From Lysobacterales bacterium (GTDB lineage: Bacteria; Pseudomonadota; Gammaproteobacteria; Xanthomonadales; Marinicellaceae): a stretch of 30,738 nucleotides of DNA. The stretch lies in contig JALSIL010000045.1 of the NCBI GenBank assembly GCA_026990095.1, positions 1 through 30,738 of the forward strand, read 5' to 3'. Positions 22,479-30,738 of this stretch are shown piece by piece. A program made the translations under genes and the position numbers. The notes below the pieces were generated by a model, which was given only the letters and a program-made list of their open reading frames with translations, did no database searches and was not told the origin of the DNA. How positions within the stretch are numbered: position 1 is the stretch's first letter; each line of letters starts with the position of its first letter.

Positions 22479-25220
22479 TTAATGCGCTTCATCCCAATTA
22501 TCACCAACCCCTGTATCGACTTTTAAAGGAATGTCTAATTTTACAGCATTTTCCATTAGTTCTTTTACCAAAGCCGCTAACTCTTCTAGCTTTTCTTCAC
22601 GCACTTCAAAGACCAATTCATCGTGGACTTGCATAATCATGCGAATGTCCGCATTGTCTTTGATTTCGGCATAGACTGACAGCATGGCTTTTTTGATGAT
22701 ATCAGCTGCGGTGCCTTGCATGGGAGCGTTGATGGCGGCTCGTTCGGCTCCGGCACGGATTCTGCCGTTGCGGTTTTTAATTTCGGGAAAATACAAGCGT
22801 CGACCAAAGAGTGTATCAACATAGGCGTTTTCTTTGGCTTGTGCTTTTATGGTTTTCATAAACTCGGCAACTTTTGGGTATTGCTCAAAGTAGCGGTTCA
22901 TATAATCGGCAGCTTCTTTGCGGGTAACGTTTAATTGTTTAGCTAGCCCAAAAGCACTCATGCCGTACATTAAGCCAAAGTTGATGGCTTTAGCAGCACG
23001 GCGCTGGTCACTTGAAACTTCATCAATTGCGACTTCAAATACTTGAGAGGCGGTGCGGCTATGAACGTCTTGATTTTTGGCAAATGAGTCCAGTAAATTG
23101 TCATCCTGAGAGAGATGTGCCATGATGCGCAGTTCGATTTGTGAATAATCCGCTGCCATGACCTTGAAACCTTCTTCTGCTATAAAAGCCTGACGAATTT
23201 TGCGTCCTTCGGCGGTGCGAATAGGGATGTTTTGCAAATTAGGGTTGGAGGAGGATAATCGCCCTGTTGTTGTTACCGCTTGGTGGTATGAAGTATGAAT
23301 TCGTCCCGTTTTTGGATTGATTTCTAGCGGTAATTTATCGGTATAAGTTGATTTGAGTTTGCTTAAGCTTCGATTCTCGATAATGACTTTGGGCAGTTCG
23401 TGTTCTTGCGCCAATTCTTGTAAAACGTCTTCTGAGGTTGAGGGCTTGCCTGTTGGGGTTTTTTTGATAACGGGTATACCTTGTTCTTCAAATAGGATTT
23501 CTTGCAGTTGCTTAGGCGAGTTGAGGTTAAATTCACGACCGACTAGTTGGTATGCTTTTTGCTCAAATTCGGTTATTTTTTTGCCCAGTTCGTTGCTTTG
23601 TTCTTTGAGTTTTTGGCTATCGACTAATACGCCAGTTTGTTCAATTTTTGCTAAGATATTGACCAGTGGCATTTCAATTTCATCGTAAACTTTTTGTTGT
23701 CCAGCAAACTTTTTCAACTCCTCTTTTAGAGTCAAATGGAGTTTTAAGGTAACATCAGCATCTTCCGCAGCGTAATGAGTGGCTTTATCTATATCAACAC
23801 GAGAAAAAGGAATTTGTTTTGCACCTTTGCCACAAACATCTTCGTATTTAGTGGTTTGCTCGCCTAAGTATTTCATTGCCAGCGTGTCCATATCGTGACG
23901 CCCATTGGTATCGAGAACATAGGATTCCATTAATGAGTCATGGGTGAGGTTGGTTATTTCGATGCCATAATTAGATAACACATTCATGTCGTATTTAAAG
24001 TGCTGTCCAATGAGTTCAATCTTTGGATTATTGATGACAGGAATAACCAAATCCAGTACTTTTTGTAAGTCAAGCTGTCCATCGATTGGCTTGTTTTCAT
24101 CAATTAAACTTTCTTCAGTATGGCCAATGGGAACATAAGCGGCACTATTGGCTTGGCAAGCAAAAGATATGCCGATAACTTGTGCTTGCATGGAGTCCAA
24201 GGAACTGGTTTCTAAGTCAAAGGCAACAATTCCTGCCTTTTCAATGTCTTTTAACCATTTTTTTAATGCCTTTAAGTCCCGAATGCACTCGTAATTTTTG
24301 TCAACTTGTGGTGTGCTTATTGCAACAGTCTTTGATGGCTTTCCTTCAGCAAATAAATCTCCTTGCTCGCTGCGTTGTAGTGATTTGATATTCCATTCTC
24401 GGGATAAACGATTTAACGCATCCACATCTTCATCGTATACCGTGATTTTTTCGACATCACAATCCAAATCTAAGTTGGTATCAATCGTAACGAGTTGCTT
24501 GGATAGTTCGATGATGCCTTGATTAATGGCATCACGTAAATACTCACCAACTTTGCCTTTAATCTTATCCGCATTTTTAATTATGTTTTCTAAATTACCG
24601 TGCTCTGCCAACCATTTAACAGCAGTTTTTGGACCAACCTTGTTAACGCCTGGGATATTGTCTGACTTATCGCCAATTAAGGTTAAATAATCGACAATTT
24701 GCTCGGGCTTAACGCCAAATTTCTCAACCACGCCTTGGTAGTCAAGTTTGGTATTGCGCATGGTATCAATAAGCATCACTTCGTCATTCACCAATTGGGC
24801 TAAATCTTTATCTCCAGTGGAAATTACTGTATCAAAGCCTGCTTTAGATGCCATCACCCCAAGCGTTCCCATAACATCATCCGCCTCCACACCCTTAACT
24901 TCAATAAGTGGAATGCCAAGTGCTTGAATGATTCTTTTGGTCGGTTTTATTTGCGAACGCAAATCATCAGGCATTGGTGGGCGCGTGGCTTTGTATTGGT
25001 CATACATGTCATGGCGAAATGTTTTTCCTGGTGCGTCAAACACCACCGCCATGTGTTCTGGTTTATATTCGCTAATCATGCGATTAACCATATTAATTAC
25101 ACCATAAATCATGCCTGTGGGTTCCCCCCTATCGTTGGAAAGTCGTTGCAAAGCTGGCACAAAATAAGCGCGGTATAAATAGGCAGAGCCATCAACTAAG
25201 TATAAGGTTTTTTTAGGCAT
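22479..25220 (-). CDS. polA: DNA polymerase I
   Basis: A 913-residue full-length Pol I (E. coli 928) for Okazaki fragment processing and repair synthesis. The 5'-3' exonuclease domain begins YLVDGSAYLYRAYF and carries VEADDVMGTLG and STGDKDLAQLV. The 3'-5' proofreading domain is intact, with FDLETSSLDS giving D335 and E337. The polymerase domain shows motif A (AADYSQIELRIMAHLS, D691), motif B (RRAAKAINFGLMYG) and motif C (MQVHDELVFEV, D867/E868). All three activities therefore look functional. It is flanked by the msrB promoter region downstream and a 308-bp gap upstream. The start MPKKTLYLVDGS matches the family N-terminus. Confidence 0.98.
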   Translation of the reverse strand: MPKKTLYLVDGSAYLYRAYFVPALQRLSNDRGEPTGMIYGVINMVNRMISEYKPEHMAVVFDAPGKTFRHDMYDQYKATRPPMPDDLRSQIKPTKRIIQALGIPLIEVKGVEADDVMGTLGVMASKAGFDTVISTGDKDLAQLVNDEVMLIDTMRNTKLDYQGVVEKFGVKPEQIVDYLTLIGDKSDNIPGVNKVGPKTAVKWLAEHGNLENIIKNADKIKGKVGEYLRDAINQGIIELSKQLVTIDTNLDLDCDVEKITVYDEDVDALNRLSREWNIKSLQRSEQGDLFAEGKPSKTVAISTPQVDKNYECIRDLKALKKWLKDIEKAGIVAFDLETSSLDSMQAQVIGISFACQANSAAYVPIGHTEESLIDENKPIDGQLDLQKVLDLVIPVINNPKIELIGQHFKYDMNVLSNYGIEITNLTHDSLMESYVLDTNGRHDMDTLAMKYLGEQTTKYEDVCGKGAKQIPFSRVDIDKATHYAAEDADVTLKLHLTLKEELKKFAGQQKVYDEIEMPLVNILAKIEQTGVLVDSQKLKEQSNELGKKITEFEQKAYQLVGREFNLNSPKQLQEILFEEQGIPVIKKTPTGKPSTSEDVLQELAQEHELPKVIIENRSLSKLKSTYTDKLPLEINPKTGRIHTSYHQAVTTTGRLSSSNPNLQNIPIRTAEGRKIRQAFIAEEGFKVMAADYSQIELRIMAHLSQDDNLLDSFAKNQDVHSRTASQVFEVAIDEVSSDQRRAAKAINFGLMYGMSAFGLAKQLNVTRKEAADYMNRYFEQYPKVAEFMKTIKAQAKENAYVDTLFGRRLYFPEIKNRNGRIRAGAERAAINAPMQGTAADIIKKAMLSVYAEIKDNADIRMIMQVHDELVFEVREEKLEELAALVKELMENAVKLDIPLKVDTGVGDNWDEAH

Positions 25221-25281
25221 GATTGGTTTTGTATTAAAAGTGGGATTATTTTAGCAGTAAACCCCTCAAAAGTAATATTTA

Positions 25282-25311
25282 TTCACCTAAATCCAGTGTT
25301 GGGCGTATAAT
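25282..25311 (+). promoter_or_regulatory. Promoter-like sequence before a small plus-strand ORF
   Basis: TTCACC (25282-25287, 4/6) and a perfect TATAAT (25306-25311) are 18 bp apart on the plus strand. They point away from polA, towards the small open frame starting 25 bp downstream. No other gene is available for this promoter to serve. Confidence 0.4.
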
Positions 25312-25336
25312 CACATTAACTTACTGTGGATTCTGA

Positions 25337-25480
25337 ATGACAAACAACGACATATTGTGCCGCTTACGGGGTAAATATTATTTCAGCTTGGTTAATGCCG
25401 CTCATTGTAAAGAACTTAAAGCAAAGTTAATAGCACTATGTAGTGGTAAGTGGGGTTTATCCCACCAAAAGAGACAATGA
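25337..25480 (+). CDS. Possible small protein or gene remnant, 47 residues
   Basis: A 47-codon frame (ATG to TGA) preceded by GGA six bases upstream of the ATG and by a promoter-like TTCACC-N18-TATAAT. The product starts MTNNDILCRLRGKYYFSL and is basic and soluble, ending in GLSHQKRQ. The opening resembles the N-terminus of DUF1456 (YehS-like) proteins (NDILRRLRY), which are about 150 residues long. It could thus be a truncated remnant of such a gene, a true small protein, or chance. A GTGGG/CCCAC hairpin near its 3' end could be part of an RNA instead. I do not recognise a function. Confidence 0.3.
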   Translation: MTNNDILCRLRGKYYFSLVNAAHCKELKAKLIALCSGKWGLSHQKRQ

Positions 25481-25528
25481 AAGTGTTGCGTGCATGATTT
25501 AAGGTCTTTTCTATCGGCAATATCCCTG

Positions 25529-28042
25529 TTATTTCTTTATCTCTGTTTTATCAATTATCGATGCAAAATAAATGGCATTGATTAGCCATTTTTGCGTGCC
25601 TAACCAGTAGCCTCGGAAGGTTGGGTTAAAACCAAATTTAATGAGGCTGCCTTTGCCACTGCGTTCGGCTATAACTAATGAAACTTGGGAAAATTGGGTT
25701 TGTTTTTCGGCGGATAAATATCCTGCGGCTAGTAGTTTTTTGCTGGCAATCAGTGGTGTAGCATAGGGATTTGTTGAGGGTTCTAGTTTGCTGTTGCCTT
25801 TGAGTAGGGCGTATTGGGTTTTTTGCTGCATTCCATAAGCCAGTGGGTGGGTTAAATCTGCTTGGGCTGATATGATGGCACCACCGATGGTATTTTTGGC
25901 ATTATCTTTTTCAAAATCACCGTAGCTGAGGTTTTCAACAATTTCGGCTTCTTCATTTGATAAGTTTTCTTGTGTTTCTTTTTTCTTGTTTTGCAGGTTT
26001 TGCTCTGCCCACTTTGCTGACTTTTGTAAACTGATAAGGTGCCCACCTTGTTTTATCCAGGCTCTTATTTTTGCATTGGTTTTTTCTGTTAGGAGTTTGT
26101 AGTTACCCGATGGCAAGATTATGTGACTGTAATCGCCTAGTTGAATTTTTGGCAGCTGTTTTTTGTTAATTTTAGTCAATGGCAGACCAACTTGGGTATC
26201 AAATAAATGCCAAATACTGCCTGTTTGGTAACTGTTAATGCCCTCACCCATTACTATCAACACTTTAGGCTTGTTGAGGGTGATAACTGCAGGCGAACCT
26301 AAATCAATGCCCTTTTTGTTATGCACTTTTGTTAACGCATAACTTGGCACTTGAAAAAATTCGGCACAATTGGCGATGGCTTTGGTGATTTCGGTATTTT
26401 TGTCGTCTTTTTTTAAGTCAACAATAATCGAGCCTGGTTTAAATTCAATGGTTGTGCCTTCGACCTGAATGCTGAATGGTTTTTTTATTACTTTGGTGCT
26501 GATGTCTCTTTGTTGCAGGTAATTCAATGCAGCAGCGGTATTGCCTTGATCCCAATTAAAAGCATAGGCTATGGCATCTTTTTGGTAATGGTTTTGTGTG
26601 GCTTTGAAGGTGATTTTTTTGGTCTTTGGCGTGCTTTTGACTTGGGCGTAGTCAACTCCCCAAGCCATGCCAATATTCCAAGCAGAAACATCGTAAAAGG
26701 TGTTGTCTTTGAATTGGGTATCGGTGTTGAAAAGCGACTTAATCAAAGTGTATTGTTTTTGCACAATTGGAATGTAAAGTGAAGTATTGGCGTTGTATGT
26801 GTGTTTATTGAGCGTGATATTTTCATCGAGCATTGTCACTTTTATGTTGTGAATGGATAAGTAGTCTGCTATCTTTTGGGCTTTGATGCTGTCCTTTTCA
26901 AAGTCTAATAAGTAGCCTTTGAAACTTTCCAAACGGGCTTGTTCTAAGGCACTTTTGAAAAATTCTCTTTTGTAGTTTAATAATTTTGTCTTGAGTGCAA
27001 AGGCTCCTTTTAAGGTTGAAAGTGCGGTGCGAAATTGATTGTCAATTCCATCAACCAAGGTGCGCATGCCTTCATCGGTGGATAAATTACCACCATTGGC
27101 ACGGGCTTGTTCGAATAATATACCAATACTGCCTTGTAAGTCGGGATAAGTCGAACCCTTTCCAGGGTAAAAATCATCGTAGCTTTCTTGGCTGTAAAAA
27201 CGCACGCCTTTGTCGCTTAATGTTTTGGCGTGGTAGGTTGCTAACTCGGTGGTTAAGCCGATATTCTTTTGTGGTATCAGTGGATTGGTTCGATCAGGCA
27301 CACCTGGTTGAAAAAAGAAGGTTTTGTCACTGCCCATTTCGTGGTGATCATCCAGCACATGTGGGTTCCATTGATGGAAAGCTTTAATGCGTGCTTGCGA
27401 TTCCACTTGCGATAACAGCAGCCAATCACGATTAAGGTCAAAGAAATAATGATTAGTTCTGCCGTTGGGAGATTGTTCCTTGTGTGCTAAATCATTTCCA
27501 TCTGGGTTGTCAATCATGCCACGATGAGAATTAATGTCGGTGACATAACGGTCGTATCCATCAGGGTTAATGGTTGGGTCGATAATAATTAAGCTTTGGT
27601 TAAGTATTTGGTCAAGTTCATCTGAATGCCCAGCAATGAGGTGGTAAGCATACAAAATACTGGCATTGGCACCACTGGCTTCATTGCCATGTACACTAAA
27701 ACCGTTCCATACCCGTAAAATTTTGTCATTGGTGGCAAGTGCTTCGAGGTTTTCCATGTTTTTATCAGAACTGATGAACAACAAAACTAAACGCCTGCCT
27801 TCATTGGTCATACCATAATCAACCAATCGAGCACGGGCAGATGAAGCCGCAAGAATGCTTAAATAATTAATGATTTGGTCGTGACGGTAGTGTCTTTGAC
27901 CGACTTCCAATCCAGTAACTGCTCGCGGTGATGGAATCGAGGTGTCGTAACGCGTGTCATCGGGAAGATAGTCTTCTAAAACTACCGCATTAACTGACAG
28001 GCAGGCGAAAAACAAAAAAAGTAGAGTGGTTAATTTAATCAT
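25529..28042 (-). CDS. Exported M14-family zinc metallopeptidase with C-terminal amidotransferase-like region
   Basis: A zinc carboxypeptidase-like protein of 837 residues from the start at 28042. The frame is open to 28123, but that would overlap xthA, whereas MIKLTTLLFLFFACLSVNA at 28042 is a clear signal peptide with an AGAGA element upstream. Numbered from this start, the zinc motif HxxE is in VHGNEASG (H118, E121), the third ligand is H233 or H234 in DDHHEMG, the substrate carboxylate-type arginine is in DLNRDW (R205), and a candidate catalytic glutamate is in ILFEQARANGG (E311). Residues after about 600 (VLIVMGEGINSYQTG onward) resemble the class-I-glutamine-amidotransferase-like tail common in this M14 subgroup. 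It lies 10 bp after xthA, probably cotranscribed. Periplasmic or secreted peptide processing is likely. Confidence 0.88.
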   Translation of the reverse strand: MIKLTTLLFLFFACLSVNAVVLEDYLPDDTRYDTSIPSPRAVTGLEVGQRHYRHDQIINYLSILAASSARARLVDYGMTNEGRRLVLLFISSDKNMENLEALATNDKILRVWNGFSVHGNEASGANASILYAYHLIAGHSDELDQILNQSLIIIDPTINPDGYDRYVTDINSHRGMIDNPDGNDLAHKEQSPNGRTNHYFFDLNRDWLLLSQVESQARIKAFHQWNPHVLDDHHEMGSDKTFFFQPGVPDRTNPLIPQKNIGLTTELATYHAKTLSDKGVRFYSQESYDDFYPGKGSTYPDLQGSIGILFEQARANGGNLSTDEGMRTLVDGIDNQFRTALSTLKGAFALKTKLLNYKREFFKSALEQARLESFKGYLLDFEKDSIKAQKIADYLSIHNIKVTMLDENITLNKHTYNANTSLYIPIVQKQYTLIKSLFNTDTQFKDNTFYDVSAWNIGMAWGVDYAQVKSTPKTKKITFKATQNHYQKDAIAYAFNWDQGNTAAALNYLQQRDISTKVIKKPFSIQVEGTTIEFKPGSIIVDLKKDDKNTEITKAIANCAEFFQVPSYALTKVHNKKGIDLGSPAVITLNKPKVLIVMGEGINSYQTGSIWHLFDTQVGLPLTKINKKQLPKIQLGDYSHIILPSGNYKLLTEKTNAKIRAWIKQGGHLISLQKSAKWAEQNLQNKKKETQENLSNEEAEIVENLSYGDFEKDNAKNTIGGAIISAQADLTHPLAYGMQQKTQYALLKGNSKLEPSTNPYATPLIASKKLLAAGYLSAEKQTQFSQVSLVIAERSGKGSLIKFGFNPTFRGYWLGTQKWLINAIYFASIIDKTEIKK

Positions 28043-28052
28043 AAGGTTTTCT

Positions 28053-28820
28053 CTAATAGTCAAACTCTGCCACAACTGGCGCATGGTCAGAGGGCCGTTC
28101 CCACGCCCTGGGCTCTTTATCAATATAGGCAGCTGTTAGCATTTCGGACATCGGTTCGTTGGTAAGTATTAAGTCAATTCGCAAACCCAAATTTCGTGGG
28201 AAACCACCCATTCGATAGTCCCACCACGAATAATGCCCACCATCATTGTGTAATAGACGGAAGGAATCATCAAAACCTAAATCTAAAATGCCTTCAAGCT
28301 TGGCTCGTTCTTTGTCCGTGCACAGTATTTTACCCCGCCAATATTCGGCATCGTAAACATCACGGTCATCTGGAGCAATATTAAAGTCCCCTAAGACCAC
28401 CACATTTTCGTATTCTTCTAATTGCTGACCGATAAAACAGGTGACTTGTTCAAGCCAGTGCATTTTGTAGGCGTATTTTTCAGAGTCAGGTTCTGACCCA
28501 TTTACCACATATAAGTTAATAATACGCACGTCATCAATGGTGGCAGCCAAAATCCTGCGTTGCGGATCGTCCAATCCTTCAATATCGGTAACAATATCCG
28601 TTGCAGGTGATGAACTGATAATGCAAACACCATTATAAGTGGGCTGTCCCGAATAAACCACATGCCAACCAGCAGCAGTGATTTCCTTTTCAGGAAATTT
28701 ATCATCGGTGAGCTTGGTTTCTTGAATGGCTAAAACATCAGGCGAGTTTTGTTTCGACCATTGTAAAACGTGTTCTAAACGAACTTTAAGAGAATTAACA
28801 TTCCAACTAACAATTTTCAT
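28053..28820 (-). CDS. xthA: Exodeoxyribonuclease III
   Basis: A 255-residue member of the ExoIII/AP-endonuclease (EEP) family that cleaves at abasic sites and removes 3' blocking groups. All catalytic signatures are present: SWNVNSLKVR (N7), IQETKL (E34), YVVNG (Y104), VVLGDFNIAP (D145, N147), LRIDLILT (D216) and the closing SDHAPV (D245, H246). The length is slightly below E. coli XthA (268). The start ATG gives MKIVSWNVNS, the usual N-terminus. The M14 peptidase gene follows after 10 bp, so a base-excision repair enzyme and an exported peptidase appear to share a transcript. Confidence 0.95.
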   Translation of the reverse strand: MKIVSWNVNSLKVRLEHVLQWSKQNSPDVLAIQETKLTDDKFPEKEITAAGWHVVYSGQPTYNGVCIISSSPATDIVTDIEGLDDPQRRILAATIDDVRIINLYVVNGSEPDSEKYAYKMHWLEQVTCFIGQQLEEYENVVVLGDFNIAPDDRDVYDAEYWRGKILCTDKERAKLEGILDLGFDDSFRLLHNDGGHYSWWDYRMGGFPRNLGLRIDLILTNEPMSEMLTAAYIDKEPRAWERPSDHAPVVAEFDY

Positions 28821-29005
28821 GCGGATTTAAAAAGAGTAAAAAAATAAACTTTACCACACTATTAGAATTGTGGCGGTGTTTTTATTCAAAACTATCGTGG
28901 GTGACGCCAAAATTATGCAAGGATTCAACTAGCCCGCATATTTCATGGGGTTGCTATATTTTTGACTGTTGAATTTGAGTCATAAGTGCAACCTCGTTGA
29001 TTTAT

Positions 29006-29488
29006 TCATGTTTTTCTCGATAACAGCCAATAAAAAGTGCCCACTGCGACTACATCACCTGAAGAATCCTTGATGGTGGTTTGTACTTGGTATTTGAGTT
29101 CATCTTTGACCTCAGGTATTTCACAAATACACTGTGCGGTTAAATCACCTTTGGCTTTTTTGATATATTCCATTTCCATCTTGGTTAAGATACCGCGAAT
29201 TTGGCTACTCATGCCCGACAATACCGCCAAACCACTGGTAACTTCTCCAAGGTTTATCAAGGCAACCGCATGAATACTGCACAGGTGATTTTTATTCGAT
29301 TTTCGCTCTTTTAAAAACGCGTGGCAATGCCCTGGCTTTAAATCGGTGATTAATGCTTTAATGCTTCCTGTGTAAGCCGCCATTCGGCCTACCATGTGGG
29401 AAAATAGCTTTTTACCAAAAGGTTTGTCTTTTAACTTTTTCCAGTTCGCTAGTATTTTTTCGCCAGGTGATTCGTTATTTTGTGCCAT
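29006..29488 (-). CDS. DUF4442 hotdog-fold protein (putative thioesterase)
   Basis: A 160-residue protein with the DUF4442 pattern: an N-terminal WKKLKDKPFGKKLFS helix, MVGRMAAYTGSIKALITDL, then PGHCHAFLKERKSNKNHL and IHAVALINLGEVTSGLAV on the central helix, and a late GTFYWLL strand. The fold is hotdog, related to PaaI-type thioesterases, but the substrate is unknown. The frame could start 15 codons upstream (29533), but that segment (MIGVHFHHSIIKYHI) is unlike the family and would overlap pepQ, so ATG 29488 is preferred. It diverges from pepQ with only 30 bp between the two starts. It is unrelated in detail to the thioesterase at 2012. Confidence 0.82.
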   Translation of the reverse strand: MAQNNESPGEKILANWKKLKDKPFGKKLFSHMVGRMAAYTGSIKALITDLKPGHCHAFLKERKSNKNHLCSIHAVALINLGEVTSGLAVLSGMSSQIRGILTKMEMEYIKKAKGDLTAQCICEIPEVKDELKYQVQTTIKDSSGDVVAVGTFYWLLSRKT

Positions 29489-29500
29489 AATATGATATTT

Positions 29501-29506
29501 TATAAT
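29501..29506 (+). promoter_or_regulatory. Putative -10 box of pepQ
   Basis: A perfect TATAAT lies 12 bases before the preferred pepQ ATG. No good -35 is visible; TTTTGT at 17-bp spacing is the nearest, inside the first codons of the divergent DUF4442 gene. A very short leader is implied. Confidence 0.35.
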
Positions 29507-29518
29507 TGAGTGATGAAA

Positions 29519-30738
29519 ATGTACCCCAATCATTATAAATATGTTTCAAAAATTATCAACCAAGGACTGCAAAAGGCAAGACTTGATGGTGTTCTTATTT
29601 ATTCTGGGCATGCAAACAATTATTTTCTTGACGATATGCCGTATGCTTTTGCTTGTAACCCGCATTTTAAGTGGTTGGTGCCGATTACCGAAACACCGCA
29701 TTGCATTATTCATTATAAACCAGTAGAAAAACCTAAACTATATTTGTATCAACCCAAAGATTATTGGCATTCGTTGCCAAAAACAGTCAAAGGGCAATGG
29801 ACAGACTATTTTGAAATCATTCCTGTAGCCAATAAAGAAGAAGTGCCTGATTTTAGTCAGTTAAAAAACCATGCTTGGATTGGACAAGAAGATTCTTGCG
29901 AATACGACAACCTCAAACACAATCCACGAACTTACATGGATTTCGTACATTGGCACCGTGCAGTTAAAACCGAATATGAAATTGATAACATACGCCAAGC
30001 CAACACACTGGCACTGCGTGGTCATAAAGCCGCATACCAAAGCTTCAAAAAAGGCTTTAGTGAATTTGAATGCCATTTAGCGTATATGCTTGCCACAGAA
30101 CATAATGAATACCAACTGCCTTATGGCAATATTGTGGCTCAAAATGAAAACGGTGCGGTCTTGCATTACCAACACACGCAACGTTTTCGTCACCCTGTAG
30201 AAAACCTTAAATCTTTTCTTATTGATGCAGGTTGTCAGGTTAACGGCTATGCCTCTGACATCACACGCACTTATGCTTACGATGACAAAAGTGAATTTGC
30301 CCAATTAATTACTGCTCTTGAAAAAATGCAAATAGAAATTGGCAAAAAGGCGGTTGTAGGAAGCAGTTATGTTGACCTGCACGCACAAGCACATTTTATG
30401 ATAGCTAATATCTTAATTGATTTTGAAATTATTTGTGGTTCGGCAACCCAAGCCGTGGAAACAGGCTTAAGCAATGTCTTTTTACCTCATGGTTTAGGGC
30501 ATTATTTGGGCTTGCAAGTGCATGATATCGGCGGTCATCAAAGTGATGAAGAGGGCAATATATTATCGCCACCCGAATTACACCCTTTTTTACGACTCAC
30601 CCGAACTCTGCAAGAAAACAATGTTTTAACCATAGAACCAGGCATTTATTTTATTGATATGCTGCTCGAAAAAGCCAAAGCAACAAAGCAAGGGAATTTT
30701 ATTAATTGGTTACGAATCGAAGATTTCAAACCTTATGG
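29519..30738 (+). CDS. pepQ: Xaa-Pro dipeptidase (prolidase) PepQ, 3' end outside window
   Basis: A plus-strand frame open from 29519 to the window edge without a stop (406 complete codons; E. coli PepQ has 443). It hydrolyses Xaa-Pro dipeptides in the cytoplasm, using two metal ions of the pita-bread fold. The N-terminal domain matches PepQ: GVLIYSGHANNYFLDDMPYA, VPITETPHCII and QPKDYWHSLP. Metal ligands are visible in LIDAGCQVNGYASDITRTY (both Asp), LPHGLGHYLGLQVHD (His) and TIEPGIYF (Glu). The last ligand (the E of the RIED motif) lies just beyond the edge after FKPYG. Start choice: ATG 29519 has GAG eight bases upstream; ATG 29513 and GTG 29510 are in frame, with a stop at 29507-29509. 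Confidence 0.93.
   Translation, partial: MYPNHYKYVSKIINQGLQKARLDGVLIYSGHANNYFLDDMPYAFACNPHFKWLVPITETPHCIIHYKPVEKPKLYLYQPKDYWHSLPKTVKGQWTDYFEIIPVANKEEVPDFSQLKNHAWIGQEDSCEYDNLKHNPRTYMDFVHWHRAVKTEYEIDNIRQANTLALRGHKAAYQSFKKGFSEFECHLAYMLATEHNEYQLPYGNIVAQNENGAVLHYQHTQRFRHPVENLKSFLIDAGCQVNGYASDITRTYAYDDKSEFAQLITALEKMQIEIGKKAVVGSSYVDLHAQAHFMIANILIDFEIICGSATQAVETGLSNVFLPHGLGHYLGLQVHDIGGHQSDEEGNILSPPELHPFLRLTRTLQENNVLTIEPGIYFIDMLLEKAKATKQGNFINWLRIEDFKPY
29532..29559 (-). promoter_or_regulatory. Putative sigma-70 promoter of the DUF4442 gene
   Basis: On the minus strand, TTGATA (29559-29554, 5/6) and TATAAT (29537-29532, 6/6) are 16 bp apart, about 43 bases before the preferred DUF4442 start. The whole promoter lies inside the first 14 codons of pepQ, and supports the start at 29488 over 29533, since transcription would begin near 29525. 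Confidence 0.55.

Larger units (their letters stand above)
25221..25528. other. Intergenic region between polA and the M14 peptidase gene
   Basis: This 308-bp gap should contain the polA promoter; a TAAAAT on the minus strand at 25253-25248 is a possible -10 without a good -35. On the plus strand it holds a TATAAT box and a 47-codon open frame, listed separately. A hairpin GTGGG/CCCAC with loop GTTTAT lies at 25450-25465. Confidence 0.5.

Noticed and set aside
26995..27387. A 130-codon plus-strand open frame inside the M14 peptidase gene.
   Set aside because: The minus strand encodes the zinc-binding core of the peptidase here. The plus-strand product is rich in Arg, Cys and Trp and resembles no family.
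28043..28123. An N-terminal extension of the M14 peptidase frame.
   Set aside because: It overlaps the 3' end of xthA and would place 27 extra residues before a clear signal peptide.
28963..28982. Inverted repeat TGACT/AGTCA, considered as a terminator for the DUF4442 gene.
   Set aside because: On the minus strand the hairpin is followed by A-rich, not T-rich, sequence, and the stem is only 5 bp.

Overview
This AT-rich window most likely comes from a gammaproteobacterial chromosome. The GyrB tail carries the long insert seen in proteobacterial gyrases, and PolA, ExoIII, PepQ, UppP, MsrA/MsrB and DUF3465 all read as gammaproteobacterial-type proteins. The DIFNNGFES motif inside the giant protease recalls the I-F-x-x-G-F-E motifs I remember from Marinicella/Xanthomonadales-type exoproteins, so a Marinicella-like marine bacterium is a reasonable guess. 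The genus is inference. I found no tRNA, rRNA, CRISPR array or intact insertion sequence.

Layout. (1) 1-9269, plus strand: a tightly packed run starting with the 3' end of gyrB. It continues with a glutaredoxin/A-type-carrier-like/rhodanese fusion, a DUF3465 protein, a PaaI/YdiI-type thioesterase, a PlsC acyltransferase, a YheT-like hydrolase, a TPR protein with a degenerate sulfotransferase-like domain, UppP, a second alpha/beta hydrolase and a sodium:solute symporter. Junctions are 2-13 bp gaps or 1-14 bp overlaps, so translational coupling is likely. (2) 9591-16001, plus: one 2136-residue exported protein that joins a complete subtilisin (S8) domain to a complete gingipain-type (C25) cysteine peptidase domain, with beta-sandwich, P-domain and GEVED modules between them. 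This is the most unusual object in the window. (3) 16304-21279: a copper/redox locus. An OprC/NosA-type TonB-dependent copper receptor (minus) diverges from a RegB-type quinone-sensing kinase, a RegA-type regulator and an ApbE flavin transferase (plus). The kinase has a Met/His-rich periplasmic loop. The 126-bp divergent region holds a perfect palindrome (TGCGACAA-A-TTGTCGCA) that fits the RegA/PrrA half-site pattern, so the system probably controls the copper receptor and itself. (4) 21347-29488, minus: msrB-msrA, polA, then xthA with an exported M14 metallopeptidase, then a DUF4442 hotdog protein. A possible 47-codon small gene with its own promoter-like sequence lies in the polA/M14 gap on the plus strand. 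(5) 29519 to the end, plus: pepQ (prolidase), cut by the window edge and sharing overlapping divergent promoters with the DUF4442 gene.

How the parts fit: region 1 mixes DNA topology, Fe-S/thiol chemistry and envelope lipid functions (PlsC, UppP). The giant protease, the M14 peptidase and PepQ suggest a cell that degrades external protein and finishes the peptides inside. Region 3 looks like a self-contained module in which respiratory redox state, and possibly copper, sets copper uptake and flavoprotein maturation.
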